Assembly: GCF_014596475.1 (NCBI RefSeq)
Contig: NZ_MECJ01000030.1
Coordinates: 1 to 64,000 of the forward strand
DNA length: 64,000 bases
Reading direction: 5' to 3'
Source: Streptomyces sp. CBMA152
Lineage (GTDB): Bacteria > Actinomycetota > Actinomycetes > Streptomycetales > Streptomycetaceae
Position numbers and translations under genes: made by a program. The notes under the pieces are model-generated. The model saw only the letters and a list, made by a program, of their open reading frames with translations, did not search any database and was not told the origin of the DNA. Of the stretch, positions 10,599 to 18,710 are shown in pieces (the stretch's first letter is position 1; every line of letters starts with the position of its first letter).

Positions 10599-12047
10599 TC
10601 AGTTTTCGCCAACGGCGTCTTCGGACGCGGCCGAAGCCGCCTGCGCGGCCGCGCTGCCCGGACGCTTGCGGGCCACCCAGCCCTCGATATTCCGCTGCTG
10701 GCCCCGGGCGACGGCCAGCGAACCGGCCGGTACGTCCTTGGTGATGACGGACCCGGCGGCGGTGTACGCGCCGTCCCCGACTGTGACAGGAGCAACAAAC
10801 ATGTTGTCCGAACCCGTCTTGCAGTGCGAGCCGATGGTGGTGTGGTGCTTGGCCTCGCCGTCGTAGTTCACGAAGACGCTCGCGGCGCCGATGTTCGTGA
10901 ACTCGCCGATGGTCGCGTCGCCCACGTACGACAGGTGCGGCACCTTGGTGCCCTCGCCGATCGTCGCGTTCTTGGTCTCGACGTACGTGCCGATCTTCGC
11001 CTTCACACCGAGGCGGGTGCCCGGGCGCAGATAGGCGTACGGGCCCACGCTGGCGCCCTCGCCGACCTCGGAGTCGTACGCGACGGTGTTGTCCACGCGC
11101 GCGTCGGCGCTCACCTGGACGTTCGCCAGGCGGGAGTTGGGGCCGACCTCGGCGCCGCGGGCCAGGTGCGTCGTGCCGAGCAGCTGGGTGCCCGGGTGGA
11201 CGAGCGAGTCCTGCTCGAAGGTGACGGTGACGTCGACGAACGTGGTCGCCGGGTCGACGACGGTCACGCCCGCGAGCATCGCGCGCTCAAGCAGGCGGTC
11301 GTTGAGCAGGCGGCGGGCCTCGGCGAGCTGGACGCGGTTGTTGATGCCCAGGATCTCGCGGTGGTCCCCGCCGACCGAGGCGCCCACACGGTGCCCGGCC
11401 TCGCGCAGGATGCCGAGGACGTCGGTGAGGTACTCCTCGCCCTGGCTGTTGTCGGTGCGCACCTTGCCGAGCGCGTCCGCGAGCAGCGCGCCGTCGAAGG
11501 CGAAGACGCCGGAGTTGATCTCCTTGATCGCGCGCTGGGCGTCGGTGGCGTCCTTGTGCTCGACGATCGCGGTGACCGCGCCCGACGCGGCGTCGCGCAC
11601 GATCCGGCCGTAGCCGGTCGAGTCCGGGACCTCGGCGGTCAGCACGGTGACGGCGTTGCCGTCCGCCTCGTGCGTACGCGTCAGGGCGGCCAGGGTGTCG
11701 CCGGTGAGCAGCGGGGTGTCGCCGCAGACCACGACGACGGTGCCCTCGATGGTCTGGCCGAGCTCTTCGAGCGCCATCCGGACCGCGTGGCCGGTGCCGT
11801 TCTGCTCGTACTGGACGGCGGTGCGCACCGAGGCGTCGATCGCGCCGAGGTGGGCGCCGACCTGCTCGCGGGCGTGGCCGACGACCACGACCAGGTGCTC
11901 GGGGTCGAGCTCACGGGCGGCCGCGACGACGTGGCCGACGAGCGAGCGCCCGCAGATCTCGTGCAGGACCTTGGGGGTGGCCGACTTCATGCGGGTGCCC
12001 TCACCCGCTGCGAGGACGACGACGGCTGCCGGGCGATTGGCGCTCAC
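10599..12047 (-). CDS. glmU: Bifunctional UDP-GlcNAc diphosphorylase / glucosamine-1-phosphate acetyltransferase
   Basis: Makes UDP-GlcNAc, the precursor of peptidoglycan and other cell-wall sugars. 482 residues with both domains: an N-terminal pyrophosphorylase (VVVLAAGEGTRMKSATPKVLH at residues 8-28, CGDTPLLTG for nucleotide binding) and a C-terminal left-handed beta-helix acetyltransferase (HLARGAEVGPNSRLANVQV, YAYLRPGTRLG, VETKNATIGEGTKVPHLSYVGDATIGE, NYDGEAKHHTTIG). The C-terminus has an Ala-rich tail. The GTG at 12047 gives the usual N-terminus with GAAGG upstream; the longer open frame upstream lacks homology. The tRNA-Gln gene lies immediately upstream on the same strand. Confidence 0.97.
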   Translation of the reverse strand: MSANRPAAVVVLAAGEGTRMKSATPKVLHEICGRSLVGHVVAAARELDPEHLVVVVGHAREQVGAHLGAIDASVRTAVQYEQNGTGHAVRMALEELGQTIEGTVVVVCGDTPLLTGDTLAALTRTHEADGNAVTVLTAEVPDSTGYGRIVRDAASGAVTAIVEHKDATDAQRAIKEINSGVFAFDGALLADALGKVRTDNSQGEEYLTDVLGILREAGHRVGASVGGDHREILGINNRVQLAEARRLLNDRLLERAMLAGVTVVDPATTFVDVTVTFEQDSLVHPGTQLLGTTHLARGAEVGPNSRLANVQVSADARVDNTVAYDSEVGEGASVGPYAYLRPGTRLGVKAKIGTYVETKNATIGEGTKVPHLSYVGDATIGEFTNIGAASVFVNYDGEAKHHTTIGSHCKTGSDNMFVAPVTVGDGAYTAAGSVITKDVPAGSLAVARGQQRNIEGWVARKRPGSAAAQAASAASEDAVGEN

Positions 12048-12144
12048 GGTAATGCCCTTCGGCTTTGGGTGGTGGACATCCGCAGGATACCGGGGGGTTC
12101 GTAGGCGGAAATCCGGGTGGGGGGCCGTGGGCCGGAAAAACAAC

Positions 12145-12173
12145 CGGGTCCCGACCTCTTAGGTCAGGACCCG
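12145..12173 (-). terminator. Terminator after tRNA-Gln
   Basis: On the minus strand CGGGTCCTGACCT pairs with AGGTCGGGACCCG (one wobble) across AAG and is followed by GTTGTTTTTCC. It is placed to end the tRNA-Gln transcript before glmU. Confidence 0.85.
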
Positions 12174-12184
12174 AACTGCGCTGG

Positions 12185-12256
12185 CTCCCCCGCCAGGACT
12201 CGAACCCGGACATAAGGCACCAAAAGCCTCAGTGCTGCCAATTACACCACGGGGGA
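12185..12256 (-). tRNA. tRNA-Gln (anticodon UUG)
   Basis: The minus strand folds as a full cloverleaf: acceptor TCCCCCG/CGGGGGA, D stem GTGT/GCAC, anticodon stem GAGGC/GCCTT with loop TTTTGGT (anticodon TTG at 34-36), T arm around GTTCGAGTC, discriminator G. CCA is encoded at 12184-12182. It reads CAA glutamine codons. Confidence 0.95.
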
Positions 12257-12429
12257 TGGAAACCGGTTCAGCCGGACATTGCGTCAGGTCACCGGATCGG
12301 CACCCCACACTATGCCGTACCGAGTGCCTTCCGTGCGACGGTGTCGATCACCTTGATCACCGTCCGATCGCCGTGAAGGCGGCCGAAGTCGCCGGAAAAT
12401 CGCTGGCGGGCGCCCGTAGGCTGGGAGGT

Positions 12430-13743
12430 ATGACCGCAACGGGGGCAGACCACGTCACCGCGGGGACGACCTCCCGCGGCTGGTGGTGGTGGGAACGGCG
12501 GCGCAGTGCCGTCCTGGACATAGGGCTCGGGCTGGCGTCCGCGTTCGAGTGCGCACTGGAGGGTGTGAAGTTCGCCGGGGATGCGGGGGTTCCCGTTCCG
12601 GTAGGGGTGCTGTTCGGCCTGGTCGCCGGGGCCACGCTGGCCGCGCGGCGGCGGTGGCCGGTCGCGGTCGTCCTGGTGTCGATCGCGGTGACCCCGGCCA
12701 ACATGGGCTTCCTGCTCGGCATCGTCGGGCTCTACACGCTCGCCGCCTCCGAGGTGCCGCGCCGGATCACCGCGACGCTGGCCGGAATGTGCCTGGCGGG
12801 GACGTTCATCGTCACCTTCGTCCGGATGAACCAGAGCGTCGACGACGGCGCCTTCAGCGGCGGGCGCTGGCTGGTGCCGCTCTTCTCCGGCGTGATGTCG
12901 CTCGGCCTGACCGGCCCGCCGCTGCTCCTCGGGCTCTACATAGGTGCCCGCAGACGGCTGATGGAGTCGCTGCGCGAGCGCGCCGACTCACTGGAGCGGG
13001 AGCTCTCGCTGCTCGCCGACCGCGCCGAGGAGCGCGCCGAGTGGGCCCGTACGGAGGAGCGCACCCGGATCGCCCGCGAGATGCACGACGTGGTGGCCCA
13101 CCGGGTCTCGCTGATGGTGGTGCACGCGGCCGCGCTCCAGGCGGTGGCCCGCAAGGACCCGGAGAAGGCGGTCAAGAACGCGGTCCTGGTCGGCGACATG
13201 GGCCGCCAGGCGCTCACCGAACTGCGCGAGATGCTGGGCGTGCTGCGCACCGGCGAGCCGGTGCGGCGGTCCGACGCGCCCGTCCCGCTGGCCGCCGTGG
13301 GGGCCGCGGCCGCGGCTGCCGCTGCCGCCGCCGAGGAGGGACCGTGCCTGGCGGACATCGAGGCGCTGGTCGGCCAGTCCCGCCAGGCCGGGATGGTGGT
13401 CGAGCTGGCGGTCCACGGCGAGGGGCGCGCGTATGACGCGCTGGTGGAGCAGACCGCGTACCGGGTGATCCAGGAAGCACTGACCAACGTCCACAAGCAC
13501 GCGGCGGGCGCCAAGGTGATGGTGCGCCTGGCCCACCGCGAGGACGAGGTCGCCATGCAGATCGAGAACGGCCCGGCCGACGGCGCCACGGCCGACGCCG
13601 GGCTGCCCAGCGGTGGCAACGGCCTGGTCGGGATGCGCGAGCGCGTGATGGGCCTGGGCGGCGTGTTCGTGTCCGGCGTGACGGACGCGGGCGGCTGGCG
13701 GGTCTCGGCGGTCCTCCCGGACCGCGCGGGCTGCCCCGACTGA
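12430..13743 (+). CDS. Orphan two-component sensor histidine kinase (HisKA_3 / NarL type)
   Basis: Membrane sensor kinase of about 437 residues. Four to five hydrophobic segments fill residues 25-170, followed by a short coiled coil (LRERADSLERELSLLADRAEER). The dimerisation/phosphoacceptor helix has ERTRIAREMHDVVAHRVS with His219. The ATPase domain shows the N box (EALTNVHKHA, Asn353) and the G box GNGLVGMRERV. An Ala-rich linker with about ten consecutive Ala lies between the two. The ATG at 12430 is very close to its GGGAGG, so a slightly different start is possible. No response regulator gene is adjacent: upstream is tRNA-Gln on the other strand and downstream a convergent SUKH gene. The signal sensed is unknown. 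Confidence 0.9.
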   Translation: MTATGADHVTAGTTSRGWWWWERRRSAVLDIGLGLASAFECALEGVKFAGDAGVPVPVGVLFGLVAGATLAARRRWPVAVVLVSIAVTPANMGFLLGIVGLYTLAASEVPRRITATLAGMCLAGTFIVTFVRMNQSVDDGAFSGGRWLVPLFSGVMSLGLTGPPLLLGLYIGARRRLMESLRERADSLERELSLLADRAEERAEWARTEERTRIAREMHDVVAHRVSLMVVHAAALQAVARKDPEKAVKNAVLVGDMGRQALTELREMLGVLRTGEPVRRSDAPVPLAAVGAAAAAAAAAAEEGPCLADIEALVGQSRQAGMVVELAVHGEGRAYDALVEQTAYRVIQEALTNVHKHAAGAKVMVRLAHREDEVAMQIENGPADGATADAGLPSGGNGLVGMRERVMGLGGVFVSGVTDAGGWRVSAVLPDRAGCPD

Positions 13744-13765
13744 ACCGCGTCCGTCCCGTACGTAC

Positions 13766-14257
13766 TCAGCCCGCCGACGTCAGACGGACCGGCTGGACGC
13801 CCGTGACCAGGGTGTTCAGGGCCAGGTCGAGGTCCGCGCCGAGGTACCAGTCGCCGGTGTGGTCGATGCTGTAGACGCGGCCCTCGGCGTCGATGGCGAG
13901 GACGGCCTGCTGGTCGCCCTCCTCGCCGAGCGGAGCCAGTTCGGTCCCCAGGGCGCGGCCCAGGTCCGCGAAGGTACGGGCGAGGTGGAGGCCCGCGACG
14001 GGGTCGAAGCGGACGGTCGCGGGGGCGTTGTGGCGGCCGGGCCCCGGCGAGGTCAGCCGCAGCCCGCCGAACTCCGCCCACGCCTCGACGGCGGCCGGGA
14101 ACACCGTGTGCCGGTGCCCGGCGGGCGAGGCGTGCGAGCGCAGGACGTCGGCCCAGGCCTCGGCCTGCCTGATGTCCCAGCGGCCGGGGTGCCACCCGGC
14201 GGCGCGCAGCGCGGCGTCGACGGGGACGGGGAAGCGGGTGGTGGAGACGTCCGGCAT
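13766..14257 (-). CDS. SUKH-3-type immunity-like protein
   Basis: A 163-residue protein that I match to the SUKH-3 family (SMI1/SUKH fold), whose members often neutralise YwqJ-type deaminase toxins. Landmarks: WHPGRWDIRQAEAWADVLR, AAVEAWAEFGGL, VRFDPVAGLHLARTF, LGTELAPLGEEGD, VLAIDAEGRVYSIDHTGDWYLG, and a Leu-rich C-terminal helix. No signal peptide or membrane segment, so cytoplasmic. The ATG at 14257 uses an AAGGG site inside the last codons of the deaminase gene, leaving a 10-bp gap; the two form a tight operon. I infer a partner relation with that deaminase from the gene pairing. Confidence 0.82.
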   Translation of the reverse strand: MPDVSTTRFPVPVDAALRAAGWHPGRWDIRQAEAWADVLRSHASPAGHRHTVFPAAVEAWAEFGGLRLTSPGPGRHNAPATVRFDPVAGLHLARTFADLGRALGTELAPLGEEGDQQAVLAIDAEGRVYSIDHTGDWYLGADLDLALNTLVTGVQPVRLTSAG

Positions 14258-14267
14258 CGCGGTCGGT

Positions 14268-14789
14268 TCAGCCCTTCTCGGCGGGGTCGACGGCACGCAC
14301 CCCGAAGTGGGCGAGGAGCGCGGTACAGGAGCGGCAGGGCGGCGCGTAGCTGCCGTGCAGCGGGTCGCCGTCCTCGCGGATGCGGCGGGCCGTCAGCTTG
14401 GCGTGCTTGAGCGCGCGGCGGGCCTCGCCGTGCGTGAGCGGCTTGCGGGCGGCGCGCTTGGAGCGGCCGGACTCAAGGGCGGCGAGCTGGCGCGAGAGCA
14501 GGATCGCCTCCGGGCAGCGGCCGGTGAACCGTTCGCGCTGGCCGCTGGTGAGGGTGTCGTGGAAGTCCTGTACGAGCGGGTGGAGGGCGGGCGGTGCGTC
14601 GCCCTTGCCCGCGGTGCAGGTCAGCGTCTCGCCCCGGACGCTGAGCGCGGCGGCGACGGCGGGGAGGATGCCGTCGCGGCGGTGCCTGAGCACGGGCGCG
14701 GACGCGGTGGTGGCGCTCCACTGAAGGCGTGGGTCGCCGGTCCGCGGGCCGCCCGTGGTCGTACCCGATATGTCGGTCGTTCCGTGCAT
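14268..14789 (-). CDS. YwqJ-like deaminase
   Basis: A 173-residue protein with the zinc-deaminase signature of the YwqJ-like family: C92-P-E94 (metal ligand and proton-shuttling Glu) and P151-C152-R-S-C155. Members act as nucleic-acid or nucleotide deaminase toxin domains in polymorphic toxin systems. This protein is short: no WXG/LXG, PAAR or Rhs leader and no signal peptide, only about 35 low-complexity Gly/Thr residues before the domain. The ATG at 14789 has GGGAGGG upstream; the frame is open a further 120 bases without homology. It is followed directly by the SUKH-3 gene and is divergent from the SUKH-1/fusion operon. The substrate is unknown. Confidence 0.8.
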   Translation of the reverse strand: MHGTTDISGTTTGGPRTGDPRLQWSATTASAPVLRHRRDGILPAVAAALSVRGETLTCTAGKGDAPPALHPLVQDFHDTLTSGQRERFTGRCPEAILLSRQLAALESGRSKRAARKPLTHGEARRALKHAKLTARRIREDGDPLHGSYAPPCRSCTALLAHFGVRAVDPAEKG

Positions 14790-14930
14790 GGTGCTGGTTG
14801 TCCCTCCCCGTTGCCGACGGGTTCGGCCGCCGGTTGTCAACGCCCCCGTTAACGCCCCGTTGAGGGAACAGACTGCCAAATGTGCCCAGTGGTACGGAAG
14901 CTGGGGCACTGCTACGAGAAGGTCCGTGTC

Positions 14931-14974
14931 GTCACGGTCGTCGCTCGGTGACCTGCTTGTGACAGCTGGTCACA
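14931..14974. promoter_or_regulatory. GTGAC/GTCAC operator array between divergent deaminase operons
   Basis: TGTGACAGCTGGTCACA at 14958-14974 is an inverted repeat with six-base arms and an AGCTG spacer. Just upstream, GTCAC at about 14934 and GGTGAC at 14948 form a further inverted pair. The group sits in the 290-bp region shared by the deaminase/SUKH-3 operon and the SUKH-1/fusion operon. It resembles a CRP site but the arms are one base further apart than the consensus. Confidence 0.5.
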
Positions 14975-15079
14975 GTGGGGCGGGGGTGGGGGTGCGGGGC
15001 ACGGACCCGGTATTGCCCCACCGCATAGTCTGGTCCTCACCAGCCAGACGCAGCAGGACGCACGCAGGGGGCATCCGCC

Positions 15080-16054
15080 ATGACGACAGGTCGGCTCGGG
15101 CACGCCGCGCCACCCAACGCGGCCTATGCCGGGCAGGTCGTGAACTTCCCGGACCCGGTCCGCGCCGCCCGGCACCTCAGAGGGGTGCGGGTGGACGGGA
15201 ACGGTCACCCGGACTTCTCCGCGTACGCGCGCGCGGTCGCCGAGATCGCCGAGCCGCCGGAGGGCTTCGGCGTGGACGAGCTGCGGCTGACCGACTACGT
15301 GTCGGCCAACGCGGCGCTCGCCGCCGACGGCCATGAGCTCTGGGACACCATCCCGGCGGTCGCCACCCCGCACGGCTGGACCTGGCACCACGTGCCCGGC
15401 ACCCGCCGGCTCGAACTGGTCCCGGTCGAGGTGAAGGCCCTGCTGCGCCACCACGGCGGTCTGGCGACGGCCGACGTCGACCAGGACAAGCGCGGCACGC
15501 GCCCGCTCCAGGAGACGCGCCCGGCGCACTTCGGCGTGCCCAAGCACCTGGTCTCGGTCTCCGAGTCCCAACTGCTCGGCGTGGAGGAGGACTTGGGCTA
15601 CCGGCTGCCGGGCGCCTACCGGTCCTTCCTGAAGGCGGCGGGCGGCTGCGCCCCGGTCGGCGCGGCGCTCGACGCGGAGCTGGGGCTCCTGGTGGACCAG
15701 CCGTTCTTCACGGTGCGGGACGAGGCGGCGGTCAACGACCTCGTCTACATCAACAAGTGCCTGCGCGACCATCTCACCAAGGACTACCTGGGCGTCGCCT
15801 TCGTCCAGGGCGGCATCCTCGCGGTGAAGGTGCGGGGCCAGGCGGTCGGCTCGGTCTGGTTCTGCGCGTACGACGACGCGCGCGACCGGGACGGCTGGAC
15901 CGTGCAGGAGCGCGTGGAGCGCCTGCTGCTGCCCTGCGGGGCCGACTTCGACGAATTCCTGGCACGGCTCGCGGGCAACCCGCCGGAGCTGGAGACCGTG
16001 GCGAACCTGATGGTGGACGGCGGCTTCGCGCGCGCCGTGCCGGTGGGGGAGTGA
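15080..16054 (+). CDS. SMI1/KNR4 (SUKH-1) family protein
   Basis: A 324-residue cytoplasmic protein. The C-terminal half (about residues 150-315) matches the SMI1/KNR4 fold: LVSVSESQLLGVEEDLGYRLPGAYRSFL, then GVAFVQGGILAVKVRG, VGSVWFCAYDDARDRDGWTV and CGADFDEFLARLAG. The N-terminal 140 residues (DFSAYARAVAEIAEPPEGFGVDELRLTDYVSANAALAADGHELWDTIP) look like a separate domain that resembles the polymorphic-toxin/HNH-type core seen with such proteins, but I cannot name it. It ends five bases before the fusion gene, so the two are an operon. Confidence 0.78.
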   Translation: MTTGRLGHAAPPNAAYAGQVVNFPDPVRAARHLRGVRVDGNGHPDFSAYARAVAEIAEPPEGFGVDELRLTDYVSANAALAADGHELWDTIPAVATPHGWTWHHVPGTRRLELVPVEVKALLRHHGGLATADVDQDKRGTRPLQETRPAHFGVPKHLVSVSESQLLGVEEDLGYRLPGAYRSFLKAAGGCAPVGAALDAELGLLVDQPFFTVRDEAAVNDLVYINKCLRDHLTKDYLGVAFVQGGILAVKVRGQAVGSVWFCAYDDARDRDGWTVQERVERLLLPCGADFDEFLARLAGNPPELETVANLMVDGGFARAVPVGE

Positions 16055-16059
16055 GTGTG

Positions 16060-18504
16060 ATGGTGACCTTCGCCCAGGCGCAGGAGCGCGCGGAAGAGTG
16101 GATCAACGGCGATGTGCCCGCGTATCAGCACCGCGAGGTGCAGGTGCGGGAGTTCGAGCTGGGGTTCGTGGTGTGGGCCGAGGACCGCGCCGACGGCCCG
16201 TCCTCGGACGGCGGCCGCCAGCGGCTCGTCATCGCCCGCGACAGCGGGGAGGCCACGCTGTGGCCGGGTCTGCCGGTGGGTGAGGTGATCCGCCGTTACG
16301 AGGAGGAGTACGGGGTGCCGTCCGACGCCGAGGACGCGGTGCCCGCGCCGCCGCCCGAACGCATCGACCTGAACCAGACGTCGTTCCTGCTGACGCCGCC
16401 GGAGTGGCTTCAGGAGGCGGCGGATCGGATCGGGATTCCGGATCGACGCGGTGGCGGTGGCGGGGGCGCGGAGCCTGCCGGTGCCGGTGCGCCGGTCGTG
16501 CCTGCCCGGGCCGAGGCCCCGGGTGCTCCTGTGGCGGCGCCGCAGTCGGCGCCCGCACCCGCACCCGCCGCGCCCGCTCCCGTGTCGCCGCCGTTGCCCG
16601 CGCCGGCTCCCGCGTGGCCCGCGCCGGTTGCCGAGGCGCCTGCCGGGGCGACCCCGTGGGCCGGTACGGACACCAACGCCGGGTCGGACGACGGGTCCGT
16701 ACCGCTGCCCGCGACTGTGTTCGCGCCGCCGTTGTCGGGCTCGGACGCGGACGACACCCCGCCGCCCAGGGCGTTGCCCGAGGCGAAGACGGCGCTGCTC
16801 CAGGGCGGCAGCCAGCTTCCGCCGACGGCGGTGGCCCCGGCGCTCGACCCGCACGCGCCCCGCCCGGGTGCGCCGGTCGGCCAGCCGCCCGCGGGCATCC
16901 CGGGTGCGGCTGTTCCGGGTGCGCCGGTCAATCCCGTCGTGCCCGCGAATCCCGCGACCCCCGCCCCCGTCTCCGCCGCCGACATCGCCGAGGCCGCCAC
17001 CAGTAAGGCGCCGCCGCCGCGTGCGGCCCGGGGCGGTACTCCGCCGCCTCCCAGTGCCCCCGGTGTGCCCGGGGCTCCGGCCGCGGCGCCTCCGTACGTA
17101 CCGACGCAGCTGGTCTCGCAGCTCGGGCCCGACGGACCGCAGCCGCCCGGGCCGCCGACACCGCCTCCGCCCGGGGGCGGGGTCCACCACGCCGCGACGA
17201 TGCTCGCCGACCCGAGCCAGCTGGGCCCGGCCGGACCGAGGGCTCCGCAGCCGCCCGGCCCGCCCGGCGCCCCCGGTGCCGGTCGTCCCGGCGCGCCCCA
17301 GCCGCCCGGGCCTCCCGGTGTGCCCGGCGCGCCCCAGCCGCCCGCGCCGCCGGGCGCTCCCGGCATGCCCGGTGCGCAGGCCGCGCCCGGAACGCCCGCC
17401 CCCGGCGCGGTGCACCAGGCCGCGACCATGCTGGCCGGCCCCGCCCAGATGGGCCCCGGCGCGCCGCAGGCGCCCGGTCCCGTACCGCCGCCCGCGTACG
17501 GCTATCCGCAGCAGCAGCCCACCGGGCTGCCGACGGTCGGGCCCGGCTACCAGGCCGTGCTGCGCTACCGCGCGGCCGACGGGTCCGAGCAGCAGCTCAT
17601 CCGGCGCTCCGCGCCCGGCATCCCGCACCCCGAGTGGCAGATCTTCCACGAGCTGCGCGGGATGAACGTGCCGCCGGACCACGTTCTGGAGCTGCACACC
17701 GAGCTCGCGTCGTGCGAACTGCCCGGCGGCTACTGCGCCCGGATGATCCGGGAGACCTGGCCGCAGGTGCGGATCACCTCCGTCGCTCCGTACGGCACCG
17801 ACCACGCCTCGCGCCGTCAGGGCGTCCAGCATCTGCTCACCCACCAGGGCGAGCTGGCGCAGGTGGCCGACGGTCCGGCCCGGCCGCAGCCGGTGCGCGC
17901 GCCGCTGCCGCAGGTGCAGCCCGCGCCGCCGCTCCCGCCGGAGGGCGTCGCGCACGAACTGGGCGCCGCCTTCGGCCCACAGGGCGTCTTCCGCTTCGAC
18001 CAGCGGGCGGTGTCCCGCCAGGGCGTGCCCGAGGTCGTCGCCATGACGCTGATGTGGGCGGGCCTGCCGGTGGACTTCGGGCCGTTCTTCTGGGCGCAGG
18101 CCGTGCCCGGCCAGCCGGTCCCGACGCTCGCCGAACTCGCCGCGCAGCGGCAGGTGCAGGCCGCGCCGGACGCCGGCTCGTACCTCGTGATGGGTTCCGA
18201 CTTCGGCCGCGCGATCTGTGTCCAGTACGGCACGGCGAACATCGTCGCGGTGCCGGTGGAGGCGGGCCCGGGCGGCCAGTCGGTGCCGCCGCAGTTCGTC
18301 AACTCCGGACTGCCCGAGTTCGTACGGTGCATGGCGCTGCTCGGCACCATGTGGCGCCTGCGGTACGGGCTCAACCCCGAGCAGGCGGGCCGCTGGACGG
18401 TCGACTTCCAGGCCCAGCTGGCCGCCCTCGACCCGGCGGCGCTCGCGTCGCCGGAGAGCTGGTGGTCGGTGCTCCTGGAGCAGTTCTGGGACGGCCTGCT
18501 CTGA
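16060..18504 (+). CDS. YrhB-like / Pro-rich linker / deaminase / SUKH-4 fusion protein
   Basis: An 814-residue multidomain protein. Residues 1-85 resemble the YrhB/Imm35-type immunity domain (VREFELGFVVWAED, then LVIARDSGEATLWPGLP). Residues about 130-490 are a Pro/Ala/Gly-rich linker holding two near-identical short motifs (VHHAATMLADPSQLGP and VHQAATMLAGPAQMGP). Residues about 496-620 match the XOO_2897-like nucleic-acid/nucleotide deaminase: H546-T-E548 and the C552...C559 pair in SCELPGGYC, then YGTDHASRRQG. Residues about 632-814 match SUKH-4 (FDQRAVSRQGVPEVVAMTLM, GPFFWAQAV, VMGSDFGRAICVQYG, WSVLLEQFWDGL). GGGGGAG precedes the ATG; a GTG one codon earlier is also possible. No secretion signal. 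Toxin-like and immunity-like modules in one chain argue against a simple secreted toxin. Confidence 0.75.
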   Translation: MVTFAQAQERAEEWINGDVPAYQHREVQVREFELGFVVWAEDRADGPSSDGGRQRLVIARDSGEATLWPGLPVGEVIRRYEEEYGVPSDAEDAVPAPPPERIDLNQTSFLLTPPEWLQEAADRIGIPDRRGGGGGGAEPAGAGAPVVPARAEAPGAPVAAPQSAPAPAPAAPAPVSPPLPAPAPAWPAPVAEAPAGATPWAGTDTNAGSDDGSVPLPATVFAPPLSGSDADDTPPPRALPEAKTALLQGGSQLPPTAVAPALDPHAPRPGAPVGQPPAGIPGAAVPGAPVNPVVPANPATPAPVSAADIAEAATSKAPPPRAARGGTPPPPSAPGVPGAPAAAPPYVPTQLVSQLGPDGPQPPGPPTPPPPGGGVHHAATMLADPSQLGPAGPRAPQPPGPPGAPGAGRPGAPQPPGPPGVPGAPQPPAPPGAPGMPGAQAAPGTPAPGAVHQAATMLAGPAQMGPGAPQAPGPVPPPAYGYPQQQPTGLPTVGPGYQAVLRYRAADGSEQQLIRRSAPGIPHPEWQIFHELRGMNVPPDHVLELHTELASCELPGGYCARMIRETWPQVRITSVAPYGTDHASRRQGVQHLLTHQGELAQVADGPARPQPVRAPLPQVQPAPPLPPEGVAHELGAAFGPQGVFRFDQRAVSRQGVPEVVAMTLMWAGLPVDFGPFFWAQAVPGQPVPTLAELAAQRQVQAAPDAGSYLVMGSDFGRAICVQYGTANIVAVPVEAGPGGQSVPPQFVNSGLPEFVRCMALLGTMWRLRYGLNPEQAGRWTVDFQAQLAALDPAALASPESWWSVLLEQFWDGLL

Positions 18505-18533
18505 TCCGTACGTAGTACGTAAAGAGGTTGGTA

Positions 18534-18574
18534 CGACGAGGCGTTCACCGCGCAGAGCGGTGGGCGCCTCGTCG
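18534..18574 (+). terminator. Terminator after the fusion gene
   Basis: CGACGAGGCG pairs perfectly with CGCCTCGTCG, enclosing a second stem CACCGC/GCGGTG. It follows the SUKH-4 fusion stop by 30 bases and is followed by GCCGTTT. Confidence 0.8.
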
Positions 18575-18710
18575 CCGTTTCCGGTTCTGCTGCTGATTGG
18601 CGCATGCTTGACCGTTACGTATGGGCGGAGTGTCGCGTTATGACCGCTTCGCTTCGATCCAGCAGGATGTGCGCCGGAGAGGCCGCAGAGCTCGGAGAGG
18701 GACGGCAAGG

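Noticed and set aside
8856..12104. Long plus-strand open frame of over 1000 codons
   Set aside because: Antisense to rplY, prs and glmU, all of which have intact family motifs.
14958..14974. Canonical CRP binding site
   Set aside because: The arms TGTGA/TCACA are present, but the spacer is seven bases instead of six, so I list it only as an operator-like inverted repeat.
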